Source: Gammaproteobacteria bacterium
GTDB lineage: Bacteria; Pseudomonadota; Gammaproteobacteria; Pseudomonadales; Azotimanducaceae
Assembly (NCBI GenBank): GCA_020832055.1
Contig: JAFIFL010000010.1
Span: 1 to 37,950 of the forward strand
Length of the DNA: 37,950 nucleotides
Direction: 5' to 3'
The notes below the pieces were generated by a model. That model was given only the letters and a program-made list of their open reading frames with translations, searched no databases and was not told the DNA's origin. The position numbers were made by a program, and so were the translations under genes. Position 1 is the first letter of the stretch, and each line of letters opens with the position of its first letter. Of this stretch, positions 17,503-26,312 are shown one piece after another.

Positions 17503-18459
17503 TCAGCCGGCAAACGACGGCTGCTGCAGGTCAAGGCCGAAGGCCAGTGCCGAGAGTACGCTCGAAGTCAGGTGGCGACTGATGCGCGCATGAGGTACGA
17601 AGACATCGCCACCGTGGTATAAGCCCGGGAACACCGAGAGCTCGCAGGGAACGTCGGCATCGAGGAGGCGTCGCGCGTAGTCGATGTCCTCGTCGCGGAA
17701 AAGGTCTTCGCTGCCGACACAGACGTACGCCGGTGGCAATCCGGACAGATCCTCGGCGCGGCTGGCGGCAGCGTACGGCGAGGCGTCCAGACCCGGCGTT
17801 CCCGCCAGATACATTTCCCAGGCGTTGAAGGAGGTCTGCCGGTTCCAGACCGGGTGGTTGACGTAGCGTCCGGACGGGGTGGCGTGCAGGTTGTCGATCA
17901 TCGGATACAGCAGCAGCTGCATGCGCAGATCCGGGCCATGACGATCCCGGTTCATGAGTGCCACCCCGGCGGCCATGCCGCCACCGGCACTGGCGCCGCC
18001 AATCGCGATGCGGTCGCTGTCGATGTTCAACGCAGCGGCGTTCGCTGCCAGCCACAGCAGCGCCGCATGACAGTCCTCGGGACCGGCGGGAAATGGATGC
18101 TCCGGTGCCAGACGGTAGTCCACCGAAACCACGGCGCAATCCAGCGACTCGGCAATCACCCGCCCGCGGTCGTCCTCGGCGGTGCCGAGAATGTAGCCGC
18201 CGCCATGGATCCAAAGCAGCGCGGCCTGAGGAGATTCAGCCGGCCGCCGATAGAGGATCACGGGCACATCGCCGTCCGGGCCGGGGATGTGCCGCCGTTC
18301 CACCCCGACGCTGTCGGATGTCACCGGCACAGCACGCTGGGCCGCCATGACCTCTCGGACCTGCTGCAGGTTGCCGCGATCGATGCGGCCGAAGTTCGGC
18401 GGCAGGGTTGCGAGCGCTGCAGCGAGTTCCGGGTCCAGTCGGGCGTAGTTCAGTTCCAT
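17503..18459 (-). CDS. HSL-type (family IV) esterase/lipase
   Basis: Carboxylesterase of the hormone-sensitive-lipase family. The 318-residue product has the family oxyanion motif HGGGY at residues 85-89 and VDYRLAPEHPFPA. Nucleophile Ser157 is in GASAGG, the acid is in GSEDLFRDE (Asp252), and His282 is in YHGG. No signal peptide is seen, so it is probably cytoplasmic. Natural substrate is unknown; such enzymes hydrolyse short acyl esters. Confidence 0.9.
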   Translation of the reverse strand: MELNYARLDPELAAALATLPPNFGRIDRGNLQQVREVMAAQRAVPVTSDSVGVERRHIPGPDGDVPVILYRRPAESPQAALLWIHGGGYILGTAEDDRGRVIAESLDCAVVSVDYRLAPEHPFPAGPEDCHAALLWLAANAAALNIDSDRIAIGGASAGGGMAAGVALMNRDRHGPDLRMQLLLYPMIDNLHATPSGRYVNHPVWNRQTSFNAWEMYLAGTPGLDASPYAAASRAEDLSGLPPAYVCVGSEDLFRDEDIDYARRLLDADVPCELSVFPGLYHGGDVFVPHARISRHLTSSVLSALAFGLDLQQPSFAG

Positions 18460-18620
18460 GGCGAGCGCTTCTCCTTCTGGTCTGGAATCGGCAGGGCGCC
18501 AGCGAGTATTGCAGGGGAGCAGTGGGAGGGGAATGCCGGTCGGACTCGAGGCCCGATTCCTTACATTTGTTCAGCCCCGGGGCCAGGGGAGGGGTGACCG
18601 TGGGCTCCATCTGCAAGGCG

Positions 18621-18649
18621 AAAAAAAGGGGCGCCCGAAGGCGCCCCTT
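18621..18649 (-). terminator. Rho-independent terminator of amtB
   Basis: On the minus strand GGGGCGCC, loop TTCG, GGCGCCCC is followed by a run of seven T. It lies about 30 bases after the amtB stop and should end the nitrogen operon transcript. Confidence 0.92.
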
Positions 18650-18675
18650 GATCGTGCCGTGGGACGAGCCGGCAA

Positions 18676-19920
18676 TCAGCTGGTCTTCACGAACTCCGGG
18701 TAGGCCTCGAGGCCGCATTCGGAGAGGTCCACACCTTCGTACTCCTCTTCCTCGGAGACGCGGATGCCCATGACCATCTTGAGGACCGTCCAGACGATGA
18801 AGCTCATCGCGAACGTCCAGATGAAGATGGCTGCGAGACCGAGCAGCTGCGCACCGATGGCAGCACCACCGGTGACGACCACGGCGAGGACACCGAAGAT
18901 ACCGCAGGTGCCGTGCACCGAGATGGCACCGACCGGATCATCGATCTTGATCTTGTCGAGACCGATGATGGACAGGACCACGATGATGCCACCGAGAACG
19001 CCGATGATGGCAGCGGCCAGCGGGGACGGATCGAGCGGGTTGGCGGTGATGGACACCAGACCGGCCAGGGCGCCGTTCAGGGTCATGGTGAGATCCGCCT
19101 TGCCGAACATGATTCGCGCCAGGATCAGCGCACCGAGCACACCACCCGCTGCTGCCAGGTTGGTGTTGACGAACACGGCAGCCACTGCGTTGGCGGAATC
19201 GATGTTGGAGACGATCAGCTCGGAGCCGCCGTTGAAGCCGAACCAGCCGAACCAGAGGATGAAGACCCCGAGCGTGGCCAAAGGCAGGTTGGCACCGGGA
19301 ATGGCACGCGAAGAACCGTCCGGACCGTACTTGCCGGCACGCGGACCGAGCACCAGAACCCCGGCCAGGGCCGCCGCAGCACCACACATGTGGACGATGC
19401 CCGAACCGGCGTAATCGGAGAAGCCGGCAGCGTCGAGCCAGCCTTCGCCCCAGCTCCAGGAGCCCTGAATCGGGTAGATGAAGCCGGTCATCACGACCGC
19501 GAAGGCCAGGAAGGCCCACAGCTTCATGCGCTCAGCCACCGCGCCCGAAACGATGGACATGGCGGTCGCCACGAACACCACCTGGAAGAAATGGTCGGAA
19601 CGGTTGGAGTAGTAGATGTCGCCGTCGGAGGCGAGAGCTTCGGCGGCCGTGTTCTCACCGCCAATCAGGAACCCGAAGCTCGGGAAGTACCCGCCCTCGG
19701 AGATTCCCATGTACATGAGGTAGTACCCCACAAGCATGTACATGACAACCGCAATCGCGAACAGGCCGACGTTTTTGGTGAGAATCTCGGCGGTGTTTTT
19801 CGCCCGCACGAGACCGGCTTCGAGCATGGCAAAGCCGGGCGCCATGAACATGACGAGGACGCCGCAGATCAGAAAATAGAATGTATCTAAGGCGTAATTG
19901 GTCTGTACCAGATCTTCCAC
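18676..19920 (-). CDS. amtB: Ammonium transporter
   Basis: Inner-membrane Amt/Rh channel for ammonium. The 414-residue product has about eleven helices. The first pore histidine is in GSGIVHMCGAA and the second in GAISVHGTCGIFG. The family signature segments FMAPGFAMLEAGLVRAKN and FNGGSE are present. The C-terminal tail EEEYEGVDLSECGLEAYPE is the conserved region that contacts GlnK. The GTG start at 19920 is preceded by AAGGAGG. It is the last gene of the TorF-glnK-amtB run and is followed by a strong terminator. Confidence 0.96.
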   Translation of the reverse strand: MEDLVQTNYALDTFYFLICGVLVMFMAPGFAMLEAGLVRAKNTAEILTKNVGLFAIAVVMYMLVGYYLMYMGISEGGYFPSFGFLIGGENTAAEALASDGDIYYSNRSDHFFQVVFVATAMSIVSGAVAERMKLWAFLAFAVVMTGFIYPIQGSWSWGEGWLDAAGFSDYAGSGIVHMCGAAAALAGVLVLGPRAGKYGPDGSSRAIPGANLPLATLGVFILWFGWFGFNGGSELIVSNIDSANAVAAVFVNTNLAAAGGVLGALILARIMFGKADLTMTLNGALAGLVSITANPLDPSPLAAAIIGVLGGIIVVLSIIGLDKIKIDDPVGAISVHGTCGIFGVLAVVVTGGAAIGAQLLGLAAIFIWTFAMSFIVWTVLKMVMGIRVSEEEEYEGVDLSECGLEAYPEFVKTS

Positions 19921-20053
19921 AGTGAAGTCCTCCTTACGAGGTCTGGCTTTAAGGCTGAAAGTGATTGGCCGCTTTCGAGTGGCGTTTCGATAGCAACGGT
20001 CGGCAGGTCAATGACCGTGGCTTTCGAAGTCGCCCTCGCGACCGGCTTGCGTC

Positions 20054-20446
<393 letters not shown>

Positions 20447-20475
20447 TCACCGGGCCTTCGCCCTTTGAAGATCTG

Positions 20476-20497
20476 TCCCGGGACCGAAGTCCCGGGA
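20476..20497 (-). other. Strong tetraloop hairpin between the TorF gene and glnK
   Basis: A perfect 9-base stem TCCCGGGAC closed by a TTCG loop (minus strand). It has no T run after it, so it is a poor intrinsic terminator. It may stabilise the upstream mRNA or set the ratio of the outer-membrane protein to glnK-amtB. Confidence 0.6.
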
Positions 20498-20524
20498 GCA
20501 GAAGGCAAGTCTACGCGTTCGTGC

Positions 20525-21274
20525 TCAGAAGCTCTTGCCGACGGAAAACACGGCAGTCGCGCTGCAGGCCTTGTCGCCACCAAAGCACTCACTACGGCTC
20601 AGATCCGTATCCACGTAGGACAGGGACCAGTCGAGGCCATAGGCTTCTTTGGAAAGCGTGATGCTCCAATCGAGATAGCTGCTGCCCGCACTTACGCCGG
20701 TACCAGCGAGCTCGAGGAAGTCATCCATGTTCGAACTGTTCTTGAAGATGTTGGATCCGAGGTGGAAACCGAGCGCGAACTCACCCGGCAGTTCGATTTC
20801 ATAGGAGCCATGAACGTAGAAGTAGCGACCGGTCTCCGCAAAGTAATCCGGCGAGTAGTCGACGCCAAAGTTGACCCCGGCCCAGGAGACGCTGGCGTAG
20901 ATCTCCCAGAAATCGAGGTTCGGGTTTTCGCCATCCTTCGGATAGCCGTAGTAGAGAACGCCGATGTCGAAGTCGATTTCAGAGTTGAAGGACCCCGCAA
21001 AGCCCATGTAGGGATCGAGTTCCAGGGCACCGCCCGAGAAAGAGACGTTGGAACCCCAGAGACCGGCATAGAATCCGCTCTCGTGCTCGTATTCGATGCC
21101 GCCTTGAACGGTGAAGGAGCGATCGGTCTGCGAAATGCCGCGGAAGCGGTAATCGGTGCCGATGAGGACCTCACCGGAGAAAGCGCCTTCCGTGAGTTCC
21201 TGGGCCTGAACTGCCGTCATGGCTGAGGTCAGCAGAGCGGCACCGGCGATGACTTGCTTGTACGGTACGTTCAT
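20525..21274 (-). CDS. TorF-family putative outer-membrane porin
   Basis: A 249-residue secreted beta-barrel protein. A signal peptide of about 24 residues ends at AVQAQE. It is followed by the TorF/Gcw_chp family start GEVLIGTDYRFRGISQTD and repeated amphipathic strands rich in Tyr, Trp, Gly and Asp. The C-terminus ends in SVGKSF, with a final Phe as expected for barrel assembly. Members of this family are often encoded next to glnK-amtB, suggesting a role in nitrogen-source uptake across the outer membrane; this is inference. AGGGGA precedes the ATG. Confidence 0.82.
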   Translation of the reverse strand: MNVPYKQVIAGAALLTSAMTAVQAQELTEGAFSGEVLIGTDYRFRGISQTDRSFTVQGGIEYEHESGFYAGLWGSNVSFSGGALELDPYMGFAGSFNSEIDFDIGVLYYGYPKDGENPNLDFWEIYASVSWAGVNFGVDYSPDYFAETGRYFYVHGSYEIELPGEFALGFHLGSNIFKNSSNMDDFLELAGTGVSAGSSYLDWSITLSKEAYGLDWSLSYVDTDLSRSECFGGDKACSATAVFSVGKSF

Positions 21275-21428
21275 TGAAACGTCCCCTTAGACTGGAGTGT
21301 TGTGAATGTTTCGGGCCGCCCCCTTCGGTGCAGTGCAGCCCTGTCCAACACCGGGTAACGCCCCCATGGCTTGAGACATCCCCCGGAGCCGCTCGCCTGC
21401 ATGGACGACACGGCATCGATCCAGAGAA

Positions 21429-21444
21429 TGCAGAATCCATGCCC
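21429..21444 (-). promoter_or_regulatory. Putative sigma-54 (-24/-12) promoter
   Basis: The minus strand reads GGGCATGGATTCTGCA, which fits TGGCACGNNNNTTGCW at 9 of 12 defined positions with exact GG-to-GC spacing. It lies about 155 bases upstream of the TorF-type gene and should drive that gene with glnK and amtB. The gap 21275-21696 holds no gene, only regulatory sequence. Confidence 0.6.
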
Positions 21445-21445
21445 A

Positions 21446-21467
21446 GTCTTGAAACATGTTTCAAGAC
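21446..21467. promoter_or_regulatory. Perfect 22-base palindrome
   Basis: Half-site GTCTTGAAACA and its exact reverse complement with no spacer. It begins one base upstream of the sigma-54 element, near -28 to -49 of the expected start. Probably a regulator's operator; no family could be assigned. Confidence 0.65.
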
Positions 21468-21507
21468 AATGACTTGAGACTCTGAGACCAGATCCTCGCG
21501 AGCCATG

Positions 21508-21524
21508 CGCACCGCAACGGGGCG
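21508..21524. promoter_or_regulatory. NtrC-like enhancer site (promoter-proximal)
   Basis: CGCACC, 5 bases, GGGGCG: one mismatch from the NtrC-type inverted repeat GCACC-N5-GGTGC. Centred 44 bases from the distal site, about four helical turns. Confidence 0.45.
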
Positions 21525-21551
21525 CCGCACCAATGGCGCGCACTAAGTTGG

Positions 21552-21568
21552 CGCACCATTTCGGTGCG
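21552..21568. promoter_or_regulatory. NtrC-like enhancer site (distal)
   Basis: CGCACC, ATTTC, GGTGCG is a perfect inverted repeat matching the NtrC consensus except for the outermost T/A pair. It lies about 140 bases upstream of the expected sigma-54 start, as in classical NtrC enhancers. Confidence 0.6.
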
Positions 21569-21696
21569 GTTCGCGCTCGGCAGCAGAGCGCCCTTGGAAT
21601 CAGCCCTGGCGCACAGCAAAGCGGGACAAATGCCCTCGACCCCGCCATGCACGCGCCCTAAGCTGACCCGACATGCCCCCTGAGAGAGCCCGCGCC

Positions 21697-21954
21697 ATGC
21701 CCGCCGATGACCCGTTTCGCCAGCTCGCCGATCAGATCCGCGCAATGCTGCCGAAGGGCGCTCCCGCCCTGCCGCCAGAGTTCCAGGACAACCTCAACGC
21801 GCTGGTACAGGGCGCGCTGTCGCGGTCGGCTCTGGTGACCCGGGAGGAATTCGAGGTCCAGCAGGCCGTTCTGCGGCGCACCCGCGAGAAACTGGAGGCT
21901 CTGGAGAAGGAAGTGGAGCGGCTGGAGCAGGCCCAGACGATCAGGGACAGATAA
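21697..21954 (+). CDS. ubiK: Ubiquinone biosynthesis accessory factor UbiK (YqiC/BMFP)
   Basis: Small coiled-coil protein that with UbiJ organises the aerobic ubiquinone-synthesis complex. The 85-residue product has FRQLADQIRAMLP, then the family signature LVTREEFEVQQAVLRRTREKLEALEKEVERLE, a C-terminal coiled coil. I prefer the ATG at 21697, with GAGAGAG about 10 bases upstream, over the track ATG at 21673, which has no ribosome site. It is divergent from the nitrogen operon and precedes comM. Confidence 0.85.
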   Translation: MPADDPFRQLADQIRAMLPKGAPALPPEFQDNLNALVQGALSRSALVTREEFEVQQAVLRRTREKLEALEKEVERLEQAQTIRDR

Positions 21955-21969
21955 GGAGGACATGGCGAG

Positions 21970-23505
21970 ATGGCGTTCGCCGTCACCTGGGGCCGGGCCA
22001 GCGTCGGCATGGATGCCCCCCCGGTCCGGGTGGAAGCCCACATCACCGGCGGTCTGCCTTCATTCAACATCGTCGGACTCGCCGAAACGGCCGTCCGTGA
22101 AAGCCGGGACCGGGTCCGCAGCGCCCTCCTCAACAGCTCCTACTTCTACCCGAAAGACCACCGCATCACCGTCAATCTGGCCCCTGCCGACCTGCCCAAG
22201 ACCGGAGGCCGCTTCGATCTGGCCATCGCCATGGCCATCCTCGGTGCCAGCGGGCAGCTCGCGGCCGATCGCCTCGATGGCATCGAGTTTCTCGCCGAGC
22301 TGTCCCTCGAAGGCCACCTGCGTCCGGTACGCGGCGCACTGATCGCGGCGGCGGCTGCAGGGCAGGTGCCGCGGCCCATCATCGTCGCCCGCGGCAACAC
22401 CCTGGAGGCGGCCCTGCCCGAGCAGGCCCGGGCCTTTCCGGCCAACTGCCTGACCGACGTCGTCCAGCACATCCACGAAGGCCACGTCCTCCAGCAGGCC
22501 CCGCGACTGGTGAGGACTGCAGCGAGTCACGGTGGCAGCCTGGCCGAAGTCCGGGGCCACCACGCCCCGAAAAGGGCCCTGATCATCGCGGCAGCGGGTG
22601 GCCACAATCTCTTGATGCACGGCCCACCAGGTACCGGCAAGACGCTGCTCGCCCGGTGCCTGCCGAGCCTGTTGCCACCCCTTTCCAGCGACGAGGCCCT
22701 GGCTGTCGCAGCGGTCCATTCCCTGGCAGGGCGCCTCGATGACGGCATGCTTCCCGGACGCCCCTTCCGGGCGCCACACCACAGCGCCACTGCTGCAGCG
22801 CTGGTGGGTGGCGGCAGCGATCCCGTGCCGGGAGAGGTATCCCTGGCCCATCAGGGTGTGCTGTTTCTGGATGAGCTGCCCGAGTTCACCCGCAGCGTGC
22901 TGGAGAATCTGCGCGAACCCATGGAGGCAGGCACCGTCGTGATTGCCCGGGCCAAGGCCAGGGCCGAGTTCCCGGCAGCTTTCCAGCTCGTCGCGGCCAT
23001 GAACCCCTGCCCGGCCGGACGCGACTGCCGAGGCGGCGTCAGCTGCGTTTGTCCGGCCGATGCTCTGCGCCGTTACCAGGGCCGCCTGTCAGCGCCGCTG
23101 CTCGATCGCATTGACCTGCAGGTGGAGGTCCCCGCCGTTCCGGTGGAAGTGCTCGCCGCAGCCAGCCGCACCGAGATCGAGCCACGCAGCGAGGAAGACG
23201 CTGCTGCCCGCAACATCATCGCCCGGGCCCGGCAGGTCGCCAGCGCGCGCCAGGGCATGGTGAATGCGCGTCTCGGCCCCCAGGCCACGGAGAGGATCTG
23301 CCGGCCGGATACAGATGGGCTGACGCTGCTCGAACGCGCCGCCGCCCGCATGGGCCTGTCCGCCCGGGGCTGGCACCGTACCTTGCGGGTGGCCCGGACC
23401 CTGGCTGACATGCGCGAGTCTCGGGGCATCGGCCGCGAAGACATCGCCGAGGCCTTGGCGTTCCGCGAACAGTTCGGTGCGGCTCAGACATCCAAGCCGG
23501 GCTGA
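21970..23505 (+). CDS. comM: Magnesium-chelatase-like AAA ATPase ComM (YifB)
   Basis: Hexameric AAA+ helicase that promotes branch migration during natural transformation in characterised homologues. The 511-residue product has an N-terminal ribosomal-S5-like domain (VEAHITGGLPSFNIVGL), Walker A GPPGTGKT near residue 220, Walker B LFLDELPEF, and the C-terminal segment LDRIDLQVEVP with the family R-finger region. The usual NPCPCG reads NPCPAGRDC here, one cysteine changed. The ATG at 21970 follows AAGGAGG at the ubiK stop, so ubiK and comM are probably one transcript. Confidence 0.92.
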   Translation: MAFAVTWGRASVGMDAPPVRVEAHITGGLPSFNIVGLAETAVRESRDRVRSALLNSSYFYPKDHRITVNLAPADLPKTGGRFDLAIAMAILGASGQLAADRLDGIEFLAELSLEGHLRPVRGALIAAAAAGQVPRPIIVARGNTLEAALPEQARAFPANCLTDVVQHIHEGHVLQQAPRLVRTAASHGGSLAEVRGHHAPKRALIIAAAGGHNLLMHGPPGTGKTLLARCLPSLLPPLSSDEALAVAAVHSLAGRLDDGMLPGRPFRAPHHSATAAALVGGGSDPVPGEVSLAHQGVLFLDELPEFTRSVLENLREPMEAGTVVIARAKARAEFPAAFQLVAAMNPCPAGRDCRGGVSCVCPADALRRYQGRLSAPLLDRIDLQVEVPAVPVEVLAAASRTEIEPRSEEDAAARNIIARARQVASARQGMVNARLGPQATERICRPDTDGLTLLERAAARMGLSARGWHRTLRVARTLADMRESRGIGREDIAEALAFREQFGAAQTSKPG

Positions 23506-23612
23506 ACCGTCCTGCTTGTGCTTGTGGGGGGACCTGCCGCTCCACTAACCTTGCGCTCCCGCTGCCGTCCAGCCGGCACCCCCACCCTCACCATCGGAGC
23601 ATCCCCCATCCC

Positions 23613-25619
23613 GTGGACCTGAATCCGCAGCAAATGGCCGCCGTCCGGCATCTGCACGGCCCACTGCTGGTGCTGGCCGGTGCCGGCAGCGGCAAGACCC
23701 GTGTGATCACCGCCAAGATCAGTCACCTGCTGCGTACCGGCGGGCTCGAACCGGAGCAGGTGTTCGCGGTGACCTTCACCAATCGTGCGGCCAGGGAGAT
23801 GAGCGAGCGGGTCATCGCCGATGCCGGGCGGGCGGGCCGCAAGGTCTCGGTGTCCACCTTCCATCGCCTGGGCCTGCGCATCATCCGGGAAGATCCGGCA
23901 GCGGTGGGGCTCAAACCCGGATTCTCCATCTTCAATTCCGGTGACGCGGAATCCCTGATGCGTGAACTGCTGCGCATGCACTGGGGAGGCGAAGTGGACG
24001 CCACCGCCCTGCGTGATGCCAGTCGGGCTGCCGTGGGCATGATCTCGAACTGGAAGAATGCCCTGCTGACACCGGAGCAGGCGGCGGCTTCTGCGCGCAG
24101 CACCCTCGACCGGACCCACGCAGCGGTCTACCGCGACTATCAGAACCACCTGCTGATGAGCAACGCGGTGGACTTCGACGACCTGTTGCTGCATCCGGTG
24201 CGCCTGCTGCATCAGGCATCGGATCGGCGGGCGCTGTGGCAGGCCCGGGTGCGCTATCTCCTGGTGGACGAGTATCAGGACACCAACGGCGCCCAGTACG
24301 AACTGATCCGACTGCTCACCGGCGAACGCGGCGCCTTCACGGTGGTGGGCGACGACGACCAGTCCATCTACGCCTGGCGGGGCGCGAGGCCGGACAACCT
24401 GGTGACCCTGGCCCGCGACTTTCCCGACCTCGCGGTGGTGAAACTCGAGCAGAACTACCGCTCGCGCAGCAACATCTTGAAGAGCGCCAATGCCCTGATC
24501 AGCCACAACCCCCACCTGTTCGAGAAACGGCTCTGGAGCGAGCGTGGGCCGGGTGATCTCGTGCGCATCGTGGAACTCGACGACGACGATGCGGAAGCAG
24601 ACCGGGTGGCCAGCGAGATCGTCGGGCAGCATGCACGGCGGCGCTGCGGCTGGGGCGAGTTCGCGGTGGTCTATCGCTCCAACCATCAGGCCCGGGCTCT
24701 GGAACTGCGACTGCAGGCCATGAAGGTGCCCTACCGTATCAGTGGCGGCGGCTCCTTCTTCGATCGCGGCGAGGTCCGCGACGCCCTGGCCTACTACCGC
24801 CTGCTGGTGAACCCCGACGATGACGGCGCCCTGCTGCGGGTGATCAATGTGCCCCGGCGACAGCTCGGCGCAGCCACGCTGGGCGCCCTGCAGCGAATGG
24901 CCAATCGCCGTCGCAGCGCCCTGCTGCCCGCCATCGATGCCAGCGACCTCGCCACCGAGGTGGGCGGCAGCGCCGCCCGCCGTCTGATCGGATTCCGCGA
25001 CTGGCTCAGCCACTGGCGCGGACAGCTGCAGCGCCCGGCGGTGGCCCTGCGGGACCTGCTCACCGATGTCGACTATGAGGGCTGGCTGGCCGGGCTGAGC
25101 AAGGACGATGCGCAACTGGCCCGGATCCGCTGGAGCAATATCGAACTGCTGCTGGCGGCCATCGAGCGCCGCAGTCTGGCCGGCGACGATCCGGCGGAGA
25201 TCCTGCGCAGTCTGGCCCTGGACGATTCACTGGATCGCGACGATGACGACGAGGTGGATCCAGAACAGGTCCAGCTGCTGACCCTGCACGCCGCCAAGGG
25301 ACTGGAATTCGCCCATGTCTGGCTGATGGGCTTCGAGGAGGGCTTGCTGCCCCACCGCAACTGCATTACCGACGAGCAGGTGGCCGAGGAGCGCAGGCTG
25401 GCCTACGTGGGACTGACCCGGGCCATGGAGAGCCTGACCCTGACTTTGACCCGCAAACGCCGCGCCCGAGGCGAAAGCCGCCGCTCGGAGCCCAGCCGCT
25501 TCCTGGCCGAGCTGCCGAATGAGCACTACGAATGGGAAGGCCGGGAGGACGAACCGGAGGAGCGCAAGGAGGCGCGGGTGCGGGAGTCCCTCGACGCCCT
25601 GAAGAACCTGCTGGACTGA
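23613..25619 (+). CDS. rep: ATP-dependent DNA helicase Rep
   Basis: Superfamily 1A 3'-to-5' helicase that assists fork progression. The 668-residue product has the SF1 motifs in order: LNPQQMAAV (Q motif), GAGSGKT (I), FTNRAAREM (Ia), DEYQDTN (II), GDDDQSIYAWRGA (III), EQNYRS (IV), TLHAAKGLEF (V), and EERRLAYVGLTRAM (VI). The N-terminal LVLAGAGSGKTRVIT and overall length fit Rep rather than the longer UvrD. Start is GTG at 23613. Confidence 0.94.
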   Translation: MDLNPQQMAAVRHLHGPLLVLAGAGSGKTRVITAKISHLLRTGGLEPEQVFAVTFTNRAAREMSERVIADAGRAGRKVSVSTFHRLGLRIIREDPAAVGLKPGFSIFNSGDAESLMRELLRMHWGGEVDATALRDASRAAVGMISNWKNALLTPEQAAASARSTLDRTHAAVYRDYQNHLLMSNAVDFDDLLLHPVRLLHQASDRRALWQARVRYLLVDEYQDTNGAQYELIRLLTGERGAFTVVGDDDQSIYAWRGARPDNLVTLARDFPDLAVVKLEQNYRSRSNILKSANALISHNPHLFEKRLWSERGPGDLVRIVELDDDDAEADRVASEIVGQHARRRCGWGEFAVVYRSNHQARALELRLQAMKVPYRISGGGSFFDRGEVRDALAYYRLLVNPDDDGALLRVINVPRRQLGAATLGALQRMANRRRSALLPAIDASDLATEVGGSAARRLIGFRDWLSHWRGQLQRPAVALRDLLTDVDYEGWLAGLSKDDAQLARIRWSNIELLLAAIERRSLAGDDPAEILRSLALDDSLDRDDDDEVDPEQVQLLTLHAAKGLEFAHVWLMGFEEGLLPHRNCITDEQVAEERRLAYVGLTRAMESLTLTLTRKRRARGESRRSEPSRFLAELPNEHYEWEGREDEPEERKEARVRESLDALKNLLD

Positions 25620-25758
25620 GCCCCGAATGAACGCGCCAAAGCGGCATTCCCGGCCATTCCTCGGACACTAATGAGGCTTTCGGGGGCAGCTTTCCGGGTA
25701 TCCAGAAACGTGCAAAGTGGACGCCGGCGGCCCCTCTCGAAGCCGCCAGCAGACAGGA

Positions 25759-26187
25759 TCACTGCACCGATTCGACCATCCAGTCCACGGTCTTCTTCAG
25801 TTCTTCCTCAGTGCAATCGAAACAGGTCCCACCAGGCGGCATGGCGCCCTTACCGTTGATGGTCGTGGCGTAGAGCGTATCCATGCCCTGAGCGATTCGC
25901 GGCTCCCAGGCTTCTGCGGTCATCAGCGGTGCGCCGGCCACACCGCCGACGTGACAGCTGGCGCAGAACTGATTGTAGATGGCCTGGGGATCACGCGGCT
26001 CACGCTGGGCCACGACTTCCGCTTCGCCTTCCTCCTCGGTGGCCACCACACGCAGCTGTCCGAAGGGCGCGATGCGCTCGCGAATCTCAGCCTCGGTGCC
26101 CGGCGCGAAGGCACTGGCTCCCGCAGCTGCGGCGGTCAGGATCACGATGGCCAGCACTCGCGTGGCGATGACAGACAAATGAAGCAT
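25759..26187 (-). CDS. Cytochrome c5
   Basis: Periplasmic class I c-type cytochrome of the c5 family, an electron carrier. The 142-residue product has an N-terminal signal/anchor helix. A charged spacer follows, then the haem motif CASCH, the family pattern GGVAGAPLMTAEAW, the axial-ligand MPPGG, and a C-terminal Cys pair in TCFDCTEEEL typical of c5. I choose the ATG at 26187 (GGAGTG upstream). It is convergent to rep; the 139-base gap between them has only a weak GGCGGC hairpin. Rep next to a c5 gene also occurs in Pseudomonas. Confidence 0.88.
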   Translation of the reverse strand: MLHLSVIATRVLAIVILTAAAAGASAFAPGTEAEIRERIAPFGQLRVVATEEEGEAEVVAQREPRDPQAIYNQFCASCHVGGVAGAPLMTAEAWEPRIAQGMDTLYATTINGKGAMPPGGTCFDCTEEELKKTVDWMVESVQ

Positions 26188-26312
26188 GTTCACTCCGAAG
26201 ATTGGCGCCCGATAGAAACGAGGCGGGCCGACGACTCCCGGCCCGGACCGGCGGATTATAGCCAAACGGGCCCGCCAAGGCATTCGCCCTTGGCCATGCC
26301 CTCCACAGATGC

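Noticed and set aside
23484-25115. 543-codon minus-strand ORF opposite rep
   Set aside because: Exact mirror of the rep coding sequence with low-complexity His/Gln/Gly content. A high-GC antisense shadow; rep has all helicase motifs.
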